Numbered from the stretch's first letter, positions 1-9,814 are shown. The stretch: DNA of 53,779 bases from Sphingobacteriales bacterium TSM_CSS (GCA_002212985.1 NBMY01000064.1:1-53779); one strand, 5' to 3'. The notes: generated from the sequence alone by a model not told the origin. Numbers and translations are program-made.

Positions 1-1
1 C

Positions 2-40
2 CACAAAGACCAGTTAGACGAAGCCTTAAAAGGCTTCTAA
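2..40 (+). CDS. C-terminal end of an upstream gene (partial; possibly DUF4295 protein)
   Basis: An open frame entering from the left edge ends with HKDQLDEALKGF and a TAA at 38-40. Only 12 residues are visible, so the identity cannot be established. In many Bacteroidota the gene immediately before ftsY is the small DUF4295 protein of the rpmB-rpmG cluster, whose C-terminus often carries a VHKD-like stretch, and this tail would fit. A strong hairpin follows 30 bases later, as expected for a transcription unit ending here. The DUF4295 assignment is inference from gene order. Confidence 0.45.
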   Translation, partial: HKDQLDEALKGF

Positions 41-70
41 AACAATTTCAATGCCCCTGTTGCAGGCGCA

Positions 71-112
71 AAAGGCTTCTCTTTACGTATCTTCACCTAA
101 AGAGAAGCCTTT
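71..112 (+). terminator. Intrinsic terminator-like hairpin upstream of ftsY
   Basis: A perfect 14-bp inverted repeat: AAAGGCTTCTCTTT at 71-84 pairs with 99-112 across a 14-base loop. It is followed by the T-rich stretch GTATTTATGTTTTT. It lies 30 bases after the stop codon of the partial upstream gene and about 230 bases before ftsY, so it probably ends the upstream operon. The rest of the interval to 340 holds nothing else that I can support. Confidence 0.75.
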
Positions 113-340
113 GTATTTATGTTTTTACAGGGTAAACCCAAAACTTGTTCCGCAACCGCTGCCGGCTTATATGCTTGGGTGAAACCATAACCTTCGTCAA
201 ACAAACACAAACAACAGGTGTACAACATCGGGCGCTTCTACTAAAAAATAACCTGTATCCCATAACTTTCGCATTCCGTTTTCCCGTATTTTCTCCGGCT
301 TCATCGGTATTTTGTTCAGTATCTAAATTTAAGATAAAAT

Positions 341-1300
341 ATGAGTTTTTTCGGTAAATTCTTTTCTAAAGAAACTAAAGACGACCTCGACAAAGGGCTG
401 CAAAAAAGCAACCAAAACATCTTTTCCAAAATATCAAGGGCTGTTGCCGGAAAAGATTTGGTAGATGAGGAGGTGCTTGACCAAATAGAAGAAGCCCTTG
501 TAGCCAGCGATATAAGTGTGCCAACCGTCATTAAAATTATTAACCGGCTCGAAAACCGGGTCTCGCGCGATAAATACCTCAATACCGCAGAGGTATATCA
601 AATGCTGCGAGAAGAAATTATTGCCCTGCTTACCGAAAACAATACCCCCGATTATACCGATTTTATAGTGCCCGACACCAAACCGCATCCCTACGTAATG
701 CTTATTGTGGGCGTAAACGGCGTAGGCAAAACCACCACCATAGGAAAATTGGCACACCAGTTTCAAAAACGAGGTAAAAGCGTTATTTTAGGAGCTGCAG
801 ATACCTTTAGAGCTGCCGCAGTAGAACAACTTAGCATTTGGGCCGACAGGGCAGGCGTTCCCATCATTAAACAAGGGCAAGGTGCCGACCCCGCCGCCGT
901 AGCCTATGACACAGTGCAGGCAGCCATGGCCAGAAATGCCGATGTGGCACTTATTGATACCGCCGGACGTTTGCACAACAAAAAACACCTCATGGAAGAA
1001 CTCAGCAAAATTAAACGGGTAATTCAAAAAGTATCGCCCGATATGCCCCACGATGTGATGCTCATTCTCGATGGCTCTACCGGGCAAAATGCCATTTCGC
1101 AGGCCGAAGAATTTATGAAAGCCACCGATATAACCGCCATAACCGTTACCAAACTTGATGGCACCGCCAAAGGCGGCGCCGTAATAGGCATTGCCGACCG
1201 CTTTGGAATACCCATTAAATACATAGGCGTTGGCGAAGGCATAGACCAACTGCAGGTGTTTAACAAAAAAGAATTTGTTGACAGCCTGTTTAAACATTAA
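341..1300 (+). CDS. ftsY: Signal recognition particle receptor FtsY
   Basis: SRP-receptor GTPase that docks ribosome-nascent-chain/SRP complexes at the membrane for SecYEG insertion. The 319-aa protein has a short N-terminal region, a helical N domain (about residues 30-100) and a G domain with GVNGVGKT (124-131), DTFRAAA (154-160), DTAGR (206-210) and TKLD (270-273), followed by the family-typical GTAKGGA. The C-terminus GVGEGIDQLQVF matches FtsY rather than Ffh, and the methionine-rich M domain of Ffh is absent. The long acidic A domain of E. coli FtsY is missing, as is usual in Bacteroidota. The ATG at 341 starts the characteristic MSFFGKFFSK. rimO follows 41 bases downstream on the same strand, a conserved Bacteroidota pair, so co-transcription is likely. 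Confidence 0.97.
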   Translation: MSFFGKFFSKETKDDLDKGLQKSNQNIFSKISRAVAGKDLVDEEVLDQIEEALVASDISVPTVIKIINRLENRVSRDKYLNTAEVYQMLREEIIALLTENNTPDYTDFIVPDTKPHPYVMLIVGVNGVGKTTTIGKLAHQFQKRGKSVILGAADTFRAAAVEQLSIWADRAGVPIIKQGQGADPAAVAYDTVQAAMARNADVALIDTAGRLHNKKHLMEELSKIKRVIQKVSPDMPHDVMLILDGSTGQNAISQAEEFMKATDITAITVTKLDGTAKGGAVIGIADRFGIPIKYIGVGEGIDQLQVFNKKEFVDSLFKH

Positions 1301-1341
1301 TTTTGTTTGCCTGCTCCTCAACCAACCTCTCGTTGCCAAAC

Positions 1342-2670
1342 ATGAAAACAAAAAGACAAAACAAGCAAAACAACATCAACATCATTACCCTGGGCTGCTC
1401 CAAAAACTTAGTCGACTCAGAAGTATTAATGAACCAATTGCAGGCAAACGGGCTTAGCGTAACGCACGAAAACAGCCGAAGCAATGCCGGCGTGGTAATT
1501 GTAAACACCTGTGGGTTTATAGAAACGGCCAAACAAGAATCTATTGATACCATTTTGCAGTATGCCGGTGCTAAAGCAGCAGGTAAAATTGATAAACTCT
1601 ATGTTACCGGTTGCCTCTCGCAACGCTATAAAACAGAACTGGAACAGGAAATACCCGAAGTAGATGCTTACTTTGGTACTTTAGACCTGCCTTTTCTGCT
1701 CGAAGAACTGGGCGCCGATTATAAACACGACCTCATTGGTGAGCGCAACCTGCTTACCACCCCTCCTCACTACGCCTACCTCAAAATCTCCGAAGGTTGT
1801 AACCGCACCTGCTCTTTTTGCGCCATACCGCTTATGCGCGGAAAACACGTATCTAAATCTATAGAACAAATAGTTGCCGAAGCAAAAAACTTAGTGCGAA
1901 ACGGGGTAAAGGAAGTCATGCTCATAGCTCAGGAACTTACCTACTACGGGCTGGATATTTACAAAAAACGCGAATTGCCCGAATTGTTGCGCCACTTGGC
2001 CGGTGTTGACGGATTGGAGTGGATACGAATGCACTATGCCTACCCCTACAAATTTCCGATGGAGGTACTGGATGTGGTGAACGAATATCCCAATATCTGC
2101 AATTACCTCGACATGCCCCTGCAACACATCAGCGACCCTGTACTAAAAAACATGCGCCGCCTTATTACCAAAGACGAAACTTACCAACTCATTGATGCCA
2201 TCCGCCAAAAATCGCCCGGCATAGCCCTTCGCACGACTATGTTGGTAGGTTTTCCGGGCGAAACCGATGAAGATGTGGAAGAACTTGCCCAATTTATTCG
2301 GCAGGCACGTTTTGAACGCCTTGGCATTTTCCAATACTCGCACGAAGAAGGAACCACCGCCTATCAATTAGAAGACAACGTACCCGAAGAAGTTAAAGCC
2401 GAGCGTGCCGCTTACCTCATGAACATACAACAGGAAATTTCGGCCGAATTGAATCAACTAAAAATAGGTAATACCTACAAGGTATTGTTCGACCGAAAAG
2501 AGGGCGGCCATTTTATTGGCCGTACTGAGTACGACTCGCCCGAAGTAGATAACGAAGTGCTGGTGGATGCCCGCTCTAACAAAAACTTTGTGCGCCTTGG
2601 TGATTTTGCTCCTGTGCGTATTACCGATGCCACCGAGTTTGATCTCTACGGCGAACTAGTAAGACCTTAA
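1342..2670 (+). CDS. rimO: Ribosomal protein S12 methylthiotransferase RimO
   Basis: Radical-SAM enzyme that methylthiolates the conserved aspartate of ribosomal protein S12. The frame is open from a TTG at 1303, but the ATG at 1342 gives 442 aa, the usual RimO length, and places the signature LGCSKNLVDSE at residues 17-27. The N-terminal UPF0004 domain supplies cluster cysteines C19, C57 and C91. The radical-SAM CxxxCxxC is CNRTCSFC at C153, C157 and C160. The C-terminal 70 residues form a TRAM-like substrate-recognition domain. LGCSKNLVDSE and the RMHYAYPY segment favour RimO over MiaB. It probably forms an operon with ftsY. A short hairpin follows the stop codon. Confidence 0.96.
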   Translation: MKTKRQNKQNNINIITLGCSKNLVDSEVLMNQLQANGLSVTHENSRSNAGVVIVNTCGFIETAKQESIDTILQYAGAKAAGKIDKLYVTGCLSQRYKTELEQEIPEVDAYFGTLDLPFLLEELGADYKHDLIGERNLLTTPPHYAYLKISEGCNRTCSFCAIPLMRGKHVSKSIEQIVAEAKNLVRNGVKEVMLIAQELTYYGLDIYKKRELPELLRHLAGVDGLEWIRMHYAYPYKFPMEVLDVVNEYPNICNYLDMPLQHISDPVLKNMRRLITKDETYQLIDAIRQKSPGIALRTTMLVGFPGETDEDVEELAQFIRQARFERLGIFQYSHEEGTTAYQLEDNVPEEVKAERAAYLMNIQQEISAELNQLKIGNTYKVLFDRKEGGHFIGRTEYDSPEVDNEVLVDARSNKNFVRLGDFAPVRITDATEFDLYGELVRP

Positions 2671-2733
2671 CCCCCTCGTTCCATGTAAAACGCACTGCCG
2701 CCCTTTAAAACCTAACCAAATGCCCGCGGCAAA

Positions 2734-2757
2734 TTACCACTCTATTTCAGGTGGTAA
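2734..2757. terminator. Short hairpin between convergent rimO and the giant adhesin gene
   Basis: TTACCAC (2734-2740) and GTGGTAA (2751-2757) form a perfect 7-bp stem with a 10-base loop, in the 159-base gap between two convergent genes. The flanks are A/T-rich (AAAT on both sides), so it could act in either direction. The stem is short and there is no clean T-tract. Confidence 0.35.
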
Positions 2758-2829
2758 AATGCAGATTGCTTCAGATAAACAGCGCCCAAAAACGGAATAA
2801 CCCTACTACGCTGCCATTCTTCGGGTATT

Positions 2830-5800
2830 TCACCTAACCAACGTTACATTTCCTTTCAACCGTTCTTCGCTGCCATCGGTATAGCGCACATAAGTCATAT
2901 ACACATACACCCCAATTTCGCAGTCTTTATTGTTAAACCTGCCGTCCCAGCCATTGCTTAAATCGGGGGTGGTGCCGCTGTCATATACCTTTTGTCCCCA
3001 ACGGTTCCAAACACTAAACTGCAACTCCGCCACATTATAGCCCGCAATTCGGAAAGTATTGTTTACCCCATCTGCATTGGGCGAAAATGCATTGGGTACA
3101 AGCACCTTATTAGGCATTCGCACATCTATGGCAATGCCGGCAGCGGCGGTACAGCCAAATTCATCGGTAATGGTAACGGCGTAGGAAACGGGCGCATCGG
3201 GCATAAACGTGCAAAGGCTGTCGGCGCAAAGCGTTTCCAATCCGTTGGCAGTCCATACATAGGTTAAATTTCCGTTCAATCCTTCGGTTTGTACGCTCAG
3301 TTGCACGGTTTCGCCCACGGTAATGAGTGTGGCATCGGCTTGTATTTCTGCAAAAACAGTTTCGGGGTTGCAAACGGGCAGTTCTGTGTTGCAGGAAAGA
3401 GCAGCCGCCTCGCTGCTGCTGCACCCGGCAGCTGCTATGGCAATAATGCCAATGTTGTAGGTAACATCGGGCGCAAGGCCGGTAAAAGTGTATTCCGATG
3501 CGGTGGCATCTGCGGTTACGGGCGCGCCGCCGTCTAAGCTTATTTCATAGCCCGATGCGCCCGACACGGCTGCCCAGCCAACAGTAAGGCTTGTATCGGT
3601 GGCAGACAGGCAAAACGGATCGGGTATGGGCAGGTAGGCGGTTATGGTATCGGTAGTGGTGGCGGTACAGCCTTGTGCATCGGTAACGGTTACCGAGTAA
3701 GTACCTTGGCCGGCATTGGCAAGGTCTTCGGCGGTGGTGAGGTTGCTCCATTCAAAGTTGTAGGGCGGGTTGCCGCCTGTTGCCGTAAGGTCAATACTGC
3801 CGTTGTTTTGCCCGCAAATTGCGGTGGTTGCTTGTGTGCTTAAAACGGGCGGGTTTAGCAGGCAGGGGTCGGGCAGGGTGGTGCAGGCGGTGGTGGTGGT
3901 GGCGCTGTTGGCACAGGGCGAAGGAGCAAGCACGGTAATGCTGATGTTGTAGGTAACATCGGGTGCAAGGCCGGTAAAAGTGTATTCCGATTCGGAGGCA
4001 TCTGCGGTTACGGGTGTGCCGCCGTCTAAACTTATTTCATAACCCGATGCGCCGGGTACGGCCGTCCATCCAATGGTAAGGCCGGTATCGGTGGCCGACA
4101 GGCAGGCAGGCGCGGCGCTGTTAATGGGCAGTTCAGATATGGTAAAAGTGGCGGTGGCAATGCAGCCGGCGGCATCGGTAACGGTAATGGCGTAGTCATT
4201 GGGAGCAAGCCCGGTGCGGTCTTCGGCGTTGATGGCATCAGCCCACAAGTAGGTGTAGGGCGGGTTGTTGCCGTTTATGGTAAGGCTAATGCTGCCGTTG
4301 GCTGCGCCGCAGTCGGCATCGGTTATATTATCGGTAACAATACCCAAAAGGTCGGCTCCGCTGATGTCAATATCCTGGCAATAGGTTTGGGTACAGGTAT
4401 CGGCATCGGCGGCAAGGTTGGCAACGGTAAGGCAAACGGCATAGGTGCCCGATGCTGAAAAACTGTGGCTTGGCGTTGCGCCCGAAGCGGTGTTTCCATC
4501 GCCAAAATCCCAGCTATATGAAAGCGTGCCGTTGCCCGATGCCACAGCCGATAACTGTACAGAGGAGCAGGTAGCGGTATAGGTAAAGCTGGCGCTTACT
4601 AAGCATTCGAGGCAATCGGTAAGGTTGAGCGACAAAACATCGGAGGTATCCTGGCAGCCAAAGGGCGTGGTAATTTGCAGTTGGTAATCGCCGCTTTCAG
4701 GGGGGGAAAATTCATTGCCCGTAGCGCCTGCAATGGGTGTGCCGTTGAGCAGCCACTGGTAACCGGCATATACATCGGGAACAGAAAAGGCGGTTAGTTC
4801 GCAGTAATCATAACAGCCAACAGGTATGGCCGCCAAATCGCCGCCGCTGTTCATGCCCACGGTAACGGCTTCGGTTGCGGTACAACCGTTGGTATCGGTT
4901 ACGCTTACCTCATAATGCCCGCCGGCCGAAACGGCAATGCTGCTGCCGTTTTGCCCGGTGTTCCAGCTAAAATTGGAAAGGGTAGGGTGCGAGGCGTTGA
5001 GGGTAAGGGTTTCGCCCTCGCAAAGTTGCAGCAGTGCGGCGGTATTGGGCAAAATAGACGGGTTGGCCAGCGTTACCGGTTGCACCACAACCGGCGCCGA
5101 GGTGCTGCTGCAACCGGTGGACGCATCGGTAACGGTTACGGTAAGTGTAAGGCCTGCCGCGGGTATAGCGTTATATTGGAGGGTAGTACCGGCATTGTTT
5201 GGTCCGTTGCTCCACGCATAAGCGTAATTGCTGCCGGCATTGGCGGTAAGGGTAGCAGTACTGCCCGGGCAGAGCATTAAGGGCGAAGTGGATGGCGAAA
5301 TAACCGCCGGCGGCAGCGGAGCAAAATTTACCTGCACCGGCGGCGTGGTGTACTGGCAGCCGTTTGCCTGCGTAACAGTAACGGTATAGCTGCCGGTTTG
5401 GGTAACGGCTAAAATACTGCCCGATGAGTTGTCTGACCAAAGGAAACCGGTTCCCGATGGCGCGGTAAGCGTTACGGTTTGCCCCTGGCAGGCATTGGCA
5501 GAGGGCAGCGAAATGCTGCCGTTGTCAACGGGCAGTACGGTTATGGTTTGCGTGGCGGTATTGGTGCAGCCTTTGTTATCGGTAACGGTAAGGGTTACGG
5601 GGTAGTTGCCGTCTTGCGGGTAGCTTTGGTCGGGTTGTTGGGCGCTAACGGTGGCGCCGTTGCCAAAATCCCAGTCCCAGTTTATGGCGTTGGGGTTGGC
5701 GGCAGGGGTAAACGTGGCAGGGCTTCCCTGGCAAACAGTGGCGGGAATGGTAAACGAGGCATCGGGCAGGTTGTAAATGGTTACCGGTTTGGTAATGGTA

Positions 5801-8800
5801 TGGGTGCAAAGCCCGTTGCCTATGGTAAGGGTTACGTTGTAGGTTCCGGCAGCGGCAAAGGTGTGTGCGGGGTTGGCATCGGTACTGGTATTGCCATCGC
5901 CAAAATCCCAGTTCCACGAGGTAATGGCAGTGCCGGCAGAGTGGCGCGAGCGGTCGGTAAATACGGTGGCTGTGTTTATGCAGGGGCTTATAAAATCAAA
6001 ATCTGATATCAATGGTATTTCCACCACGGTGTAGCTCATATAGACACAGTTGGTGGGCACAGGGTTCAGGTTGGCATAAGTGCCATAAATTCTCACTGTA
6101 TAAAAACCCGGCTCACTATAGGTATGCGTTTGCGGACTGGTATCGGGCAGGGTAGGGGTGGGGCTGCCATCACCAAAATCCCAGGTATAGCTCAACCCGC
6201 CGGTTGATATGTTTTGAAAAGAAACATCATAACAGTAAGGCGCATTGGCTACAATACCCAACACATCGGCCGGATTGGCGGCGCAGGTACCGCCGCCGCC
6301 GCCACCGCCCGGATTGGGGCAAGTGCCGCCCGGGCAGGAGCCGGAGTTAAAATTGCACACGTCTTGTACAATGGTAACTATGTTGGAATTATTTTGGCAC
6401 CCGTTGGCATCGGTAACCTGAACAGAATAGCTGAAATTGGCCACCACACTGCTGCCAAAATGGGTAATGGTGCTTACATTGCCGCCAAAGGCAGCGCCGT
6501 TTTCAAACCATTGATAGTTGTAGCCATCGGCAAGCAAGGCGCTAATGTCCACATTATTGGGGTTGTCTGAACAAACGGTGTTAATATCTTGCGCCGAAAT
6601 GGAAGCATCGGGCAAAGGATATTCATGCACGTTCAGGGTGGCGTTGGCGGTGCAGCCGTTGGCATCGGTAACGCTTACCACGTAATCATCGCCTGTAGAA
6701 ACGGTAATATTAGGCGAAATTGCCGAATTGCTCCATTGATAGAAAGTGTAGGCGGCAGGCACAACGCTTAACCCGATGCTGCTGCCGGCGCATAAATTGC
6801 CCGATGCCACAATAGCAGGCGGCACGGCCTCATGTATGGTAATGTTGTGCTGTACCGAAATGCCGCAGGCAGTAACGGTGAGTGCGGCGGCGGCATAGCC
6901 CGAATTCCACTGCACTTCTGCTGTTGCGCCTCCTTGACCGCTGATGACACTGCCGGCCTGGGGCGGGGCAATTTGCCAGTTATAGTCCACCTCTGTAAGA
7001 ACGGGGCTGGCGGAGTAGGTAGCTTTATCGCCGGCGCAAAGTTCGTCATCGCCGCTGATGAGCAGGTTCTGAAGCGGAGTAACGGCCAAAGTTCCGGCAT
7101 CGGAAACGCAGTAAGGTTCGCTGCCGCTTTGCGCCGTTACCGATATGCCGAAAACAGGACTGCCTGCTTGCCATAAAATGCTGAGGGCGCTGCCGCTGCC
7201 CGATGCGGGAGTGCCGCCCGTAACCGTCCATTGGTAGGTAATGCCGGGTGCGGGCGCTGCTATTTGATAAGTGTAGGCATTGCCCGGGCAAACCAGCGTT
7301 TGGCCGGTTACGAGGGGAGTAGCCGGTTGTGGGGCAATTTGGGCGCTTATTTGCTGCGGGTAGTTGCAATACTGCGTTACATCTGTGGGTGTGGCCGATA
7401 TGGTAAAACCCGTGCCGTTGCCTGCCTGTATGGTTACACTGCTGCTGTTGGCGGCGCCGGCGGTAATGGCGGCATCGCCTGTAACCGTCCAGTTGTGAAG
7501 TCCGGCAGAGGCGGTGTAGGTAAGCGTTTCGCCCACACAGGCAATATCAGAACCCGAAATGGTATAAATTTGGTTTACCTGCACGGGCAGGCTGTTTTGG
7601 GCATTGCATTGCACCAAATTGCTGCTCATGCTTACTTGCACCGTTCCATCGGTGTTGTTCCACAGAACGCCGGCTTGGTTATACTGCTGCCAAATTACCG
7701 TTCCGGCTGCTGCGGGCGTTACGGTCCAGTTGTATTGCACCCCGCCATATTGAGGCACGGTATAAACGGCGGTGGTATTCATACACACCACATCGGGGCC
7801 GGTTATGGGTATGTTGTTGCTGATAATGGGCACCTGTATGCTTCCTACGGGGTTGCAAATGGTGCTGCCGTCGCAGTCGCCAACGGTAAGTTCTACGGTT
7901 CCCATAGCTACATCGTTCCAGATTACGGTAATTTCGGGGGTGTTTTGCCCCGCGGTAATGGTTCCGCCCGTTACGGTCCAGTTATAGGTATCGCAAACGG
8001 TTGAGGTGGTATAGGTTTGCGGCGCGCCCGGGCATACCAGCGAGGCGCATTCAATATCGGGGGCAATGCCCTGCTCTACTATAATGGTGCGTTGCAGGGT
8101 ATCGGCATCGGTACAGCCTTGCGCTATTAGGGTGACGGTATAAGCGCCGGTGTTTTGATAGGTATAGGTGGTATTGGGCAGGTTGGAAGTATTGCTAAGC
8201 GACGTTGGCTCGCCAAAATTCCACTGAACCGATAAATTGCCATCGGGTGCAAAAAACTGAATGGGCTGCCCGGTACAGGCATACAATTCATCGGCATTGC
8301 CTATGGAGGTATTAAAGTTGGCATTGGCGGCAAAGGGCAGGTCTATGTTTTCGAGTTGAACAAGCCCCTGGCAGTTGGTGGTTTCGCTGTACACGGTGTA
8401 CCAGCCGGGGCAAAGTCCGTTAAGTGTTGCCGGTCCTAAAATGGTTTGCGAAGCGCCGGTTGCTCCGCTTATAAAATAGATACTGCTGTCGGGCAGGTAA
8501 ATGCTGCCGTTGCACAGCCCGCAGGCAGGCTGCTGGTACTCTACCTCTAATGACGGCTGTAGAGTGGCGCATTGAGATGCGGTGCAGCCGTTGGCATCGG
8601 TTACGGTTACGCAGTAAGTGCCGGCTTGCAATCCGTATATGGTATTGGTGGTGGCGCCGATGCTCCATGCGTATGTATAACCTCCAATGCTGCCGCCGGT
8701 TGCCATTGCTGTAATGGCGCCGTTGTTTTGCCCGCAGGAGGGTTGGGTAACGGCAAGGTTAATAGCTGTGGGAGGGAAACCGGTTATGTAAAAATTAGTA

Positions 8801-9090
8801 GAAGCTGTACAGCCGTTGGCATCGGTAACGGTAACGGTGTAAGTGCCGGGGCATAGATTGGTGATATAGGGTGCTGTAAGGATAACTCCGTTGCTGGTTT
8901 GAAAAAAATACGGGGGTGTGCCGCCAAAAGCAAAAATCTGGGCTACTCCGTTGCAATCGCAGGCATCGTTAAAAGCTTCCACTCCAACGGTAAGCGGGTT
9001 GGTGGTGCCAAGGCAGGGGTCGGGTTGGGCATAAGCGGCGGTAGCAAGTGTTAAAGAGAGCACAAGAGAGAGGAGTAATTTTTTATACAT
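2830..9090 (-). CDS. Giant secreted PKD/SprB/FN3 multidomain protein with type-B T9SS C-terminal domain
   Basis: Large extracellular adhesin-like protein of 2086 aa. I chose the ATG at 9090 because it begins a clear signal peptide (MYKKLLLSLVLSLTLATAAYAQ); the frame extends 73 codons upstream without signal character. SprB-like repeats ending in TYTVTVTDANGCTA occur near residues 40-180, 1590-1655 and 1755-1818. Ig-like cysteine-paired repeats fill 250-920, followed by a glycine run near 928-934. PKD-type domains with WDFGDG or WDFGNG lie near 955-1024, 1030-1105, 1110-1185 and 1498-1578. Two nearly identical fibronectin-III-like domains lie at about 1660-1735 and 1825-1900. The last 95 residues (VPNAFSPNADGVNN, NRWGQKVY, NGWDG) are the gliding-motility/CHU_C type-B sorting domain, which implies export by type IX secretion. 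No T9SS component gene lies in the window. The ligand is unknown. Confidence 0.93.
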   Translation of the reverse strand: MYKKLLLSLVLSLTLATAAYAQPDPCLGTTNPLTVGVEAFNDACDCNGVAQIFAFGGTPPYFFQTSNGVILTAPYITNLCPGTYTVTVTDANGCTASTNFYITGFPPTAINLAVTQPSCGQNNGAITAMATGGSIGGYTYAWSIGATTNTIYGLQAGTYCVTVTDANGCTASQCATLQPSLEVEYQQPACGLCNGSIYLPDSSIYFISGATGASQTILGPATLNGLCPGWYTVYSETTNCQGLVQLENIDLPFAANANFNTSIGNADELYACTGQPIQFFAPDGNLSVQWNFGEPTSLSNTSNLPNTTYTYQNTGAYTVTLIAQGCTDADTLQRTIIVEQGIAPDIECASLVCPGAPQTYTTSTVCDTYNWTVTGGTITAGQNTPEITVIWNDVAMGTVELTVGDCDGSTICNPVGSIQVPIISNNIPITGPDVVCMNTTAVYTVPQYGGVQYNWTVTPAAAGTVIWQQYNQAGVLWNNTDGTVQVSMSSNLVQCNAQNSLPVQVNQIYTISGSDIACVGETLTYTASAGLHNWTVTGDAAITAGAANSSSVTIQAGNGTGFTISATPTDVTQYCNYPQQISAQIAPQPATPLVTGQTLVCPGNAYTYQIAAPAPGITYQWTVTGGTPASGSGSALSILWQAGSPVFGISVTAQSGSEPYCVSDAGTLAVTPLQNLLISGDDELCAGDKATYSASPVLTEVDYNWQIAPPQAGSVISGQGGATAEVQWNSGYAAAALTVTACGISVQHNITIHEAVPPAIVASGNLCAGSSIGLSVVPAAYTFYQWSNSAISPNITVSTGDDYVVSVTDANGCTANATLNVHEYPLPDASISAQDINTVCSDNPNNVDISALLADGYNYQWFENGAAFGGNVSTITHFGSSVVANFSYSVQVTDANGCQNNSNIVTIVQDVCNFNSGSCPGGTCPNPGGGGGGGTCAANPADVLGIVANAPYCYDVSFQNISTGGLSYTWDFGDGSPTPTLPDTSPQTHTYSEPGFYTVRIYGTYANLNPVPTNCVYMSYTVVEIPLISDFDFISPCINTATVFTDRSRHSAGTAITSWNWDFGDGNTSTDANPAHTFAAAGTYNVTLTIGNGLCTHTITKPVTIYNLPDASFTIPATVCQGSPATFTPAANPNAINWDWDFGNGATVSAQQPDQSYPQDGNYPVTLTVTDNKGCTNTATQTITVLPVDNGSISLPSANACQGQTVTLTAPSGTGFLWSDNSSGSILAVTQTGSYTVTVTQANGCQYTTPPVQVNFAPLPPAVISPSTSPLMLCPGSTATLTANAGSNYAYAWSNGPNNAGTTLQYNAIPAAGLTLTVTVTDASTGCSSTSAPVVVQPVTLANPSILPNTAALLQLCEGETLTLNASHPTLSNFSWNTGQNGSSIAVSAGGHYEVSVTDTNGCTATEAVTVGMNSGGDLAAIPVGCYDYCELTAFSVPDVYAGYQWLLNGTPIAGATGNEFSPPESGDYQLQITTPFGCQDTSDVLSLNLTDCLECLVSASFTYTATCSSVQLSAVASGNGTLSYSWDFGDGNTASGATPSHSFSASGTYAVCLTVANLAADADTCTQTYCQDIDISGADLLGIVTDNITDADCGAANGSISLTINGNNPPYTYLWADAINAEDRTGLAPNDYAITVTDAAGCIATATFTISELPINSAAPACLSATDTGLTIGWTAVPGASGYEISLDGGTPVTADASESEYTFTGLAPDVTYNISITVLAPSPCANSATTTTACTTLPDPCLLNPPVLSTQATTAICGQNNGSIDLTATGGNPPYNFEWSNLTTAEDLANAGQGTYSVTVTDAQGCTATTTDTITAYLPIPDPFCLSATDTSLTVGWAAVSGASGYEISLDGGAPVTADATASEYTFTGLAPDVTYNIGIIAIAAAGCSSSEAAALSCNTELPVCNPETVFAEIQADATLITVGETVQLSVQTEGLNGNLTYVWTANGLETLCADSLCTFMPDAPVSYAVTITDEFGCTAAAGIAIDVRMPNKVLVPNAFSPNADGVNNTFRIAGYNVAELQFSVWNRWGQKVYDSGTTPDLSNGWDGRFNNKDCEIGVYVYMTYVRYTDGSEERLKGNVTLVR

Positions 9091-9217
9091 GGCGGCAGGG
9101 TTTACAAGAGGAATAGTTGGGTAAAAATACCTTTTTTTTATTTGACAGGCAAGACAACAGGTTATATATGTTAAGTCTTCAGTAAGAATTTCTGCCGTTT
9201 TTTGGTATATTGTTGAT

Positions 9218-9237
9218 AAAATGACAAAAATCATTTT
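9218..9237. promoter_or_regulatory. A/T-rich inverted repeat in a divergent intergenic region
   Basis: AAAATGA (9218-9224) and TCATTTT (9231-9237) form a perfect 7-bp inverted repeat with a 6-base spacer. It lies in the 236-base gap between the giant adhesin gene and the CBS-domain gene, which are transcribed divergently. It could be an operator, but A/T richness makes chance occurrence plausible. Confidence 0.25.
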
Positions 9238-9257
9238 GATAATTGACTTTTGTTCTA

Positions 9258-9286
9258 TTGATGTAACAAGTTTATGCTTATTTTTG
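9258..9286 (+). promoter_or_regulatory. Candidate Bacteroidota promoter for the CBS-domain gene
   Basis: TATTTTTG at 9279-9286 matches the Bacteroidota -7 consensus TAnnTTTG exactly. A TTG at 9258-9260, 18 bases upstream, can serve as the -33 element. The start codon is 40 bases downstream at 9327. The assignment rests on motif match and position only. Confidence 0.4.
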
Positions 9287-9326
9287 AGCCAGATTTTTCT
9301 ATCAACCAAACCATAAATTCAGCACT

Positions 9327-9749
9327 ATGCAAAAAGGAACCCGAATTACAGAGGTAATGAGCCACCACGTTATTGTGGCTACTGCCAGTCATACTTTTTC
9401 ACAAGCCTGCCGATTATTTTTGGAGTTTAACCTGCACCACCTTCCGGTAGTAGATGAGGAAGACCATGTGCTGGGCATTATCAGTTCTTATGATGTATTG
9501 AGAATTTACAATACAGAAGTTGCCAAATTAACCAATGTAAGCGAAGATGCTTTAGATGAGAAGTTTAAACTTGCCGATATTATGACCGCTTCACCAGTAA
9601 CCATTTCCCTTGATGAAAATATTGGACATGCTGCCGAAATTTTTACCAACCGCGGCATTCAGTCGTTGCCGGTAGTTGACGGGAGCGGTAAAATTAAAGG
9701 AATTATTACGGTTCGCGACTTGGTGAAACAGTTTGCCATTTACGGTTAG
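9327..9749 (+). CDS. Two-CBS-domain protein
   Basis: A 140-aa protein consisting almost entirely of a CBS-domain pair. The first (about residues 8-62) contains HHLPVVDEEDHVLGIISSYD and the second (about 83-138) contains QSLPVVDGSGKIKGIITVRD; each has the usual G-I-I-[ST]-x-x-D ending. Such stand-alone Bateman modules bind adenine nucleotides such as AMP, ATP or SAM and usually act as sensors for a partner protein. The sequence gives no partner: the left neighbour is a divergent adhesin gene, and the gene to the right is a convergent protease. The start follows a promoter-like TAnnTTTG element. It is cytoplasmic, with no signal peptide or membrane helix. Confidence 0.9.
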   Translation: MQKGTRITEVMSHHVIVATASHTFSQACRLFLEFNLHHLPVVDEEDHVLGIISSYDVLRIYNTEVAKLTNVSEDALDEKFKLADIMTASPVTISLDENIGHAAEIFTNRGIQSLPVVDGSGKIKGIITVRDLVKQFAIYG

Positions 9750-9814
9750 CAAGGTTGGCAGGCAGGAAATAAAGTTGTGCAAAACAAGTAAAAACAATTT
9801 AGTAAAAACGGCAC

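Noticed and set aside
145..357. 70-residue open frame before ftsY
   Set aside because: It overlaps the ftsY start, has no recognisable features, and its end is out of frame with ftsY.
7231..8004. Long open frame antisense to the giant adhesin (257 residues)
   Set aside because: Composition (Gly, Ala, Tyr, Asn) mirrors antisense of Thr/Val/Ala-rich coding sequence, and the opposite strand encodes clear domains throughout.
2830..9090. A complete type IX secretion locus near the giant adhesin
   Set aside because: Only the cargo-type C-terminal domain is present; none of the Por/Gld/Spr machinery genes is seen in the window.
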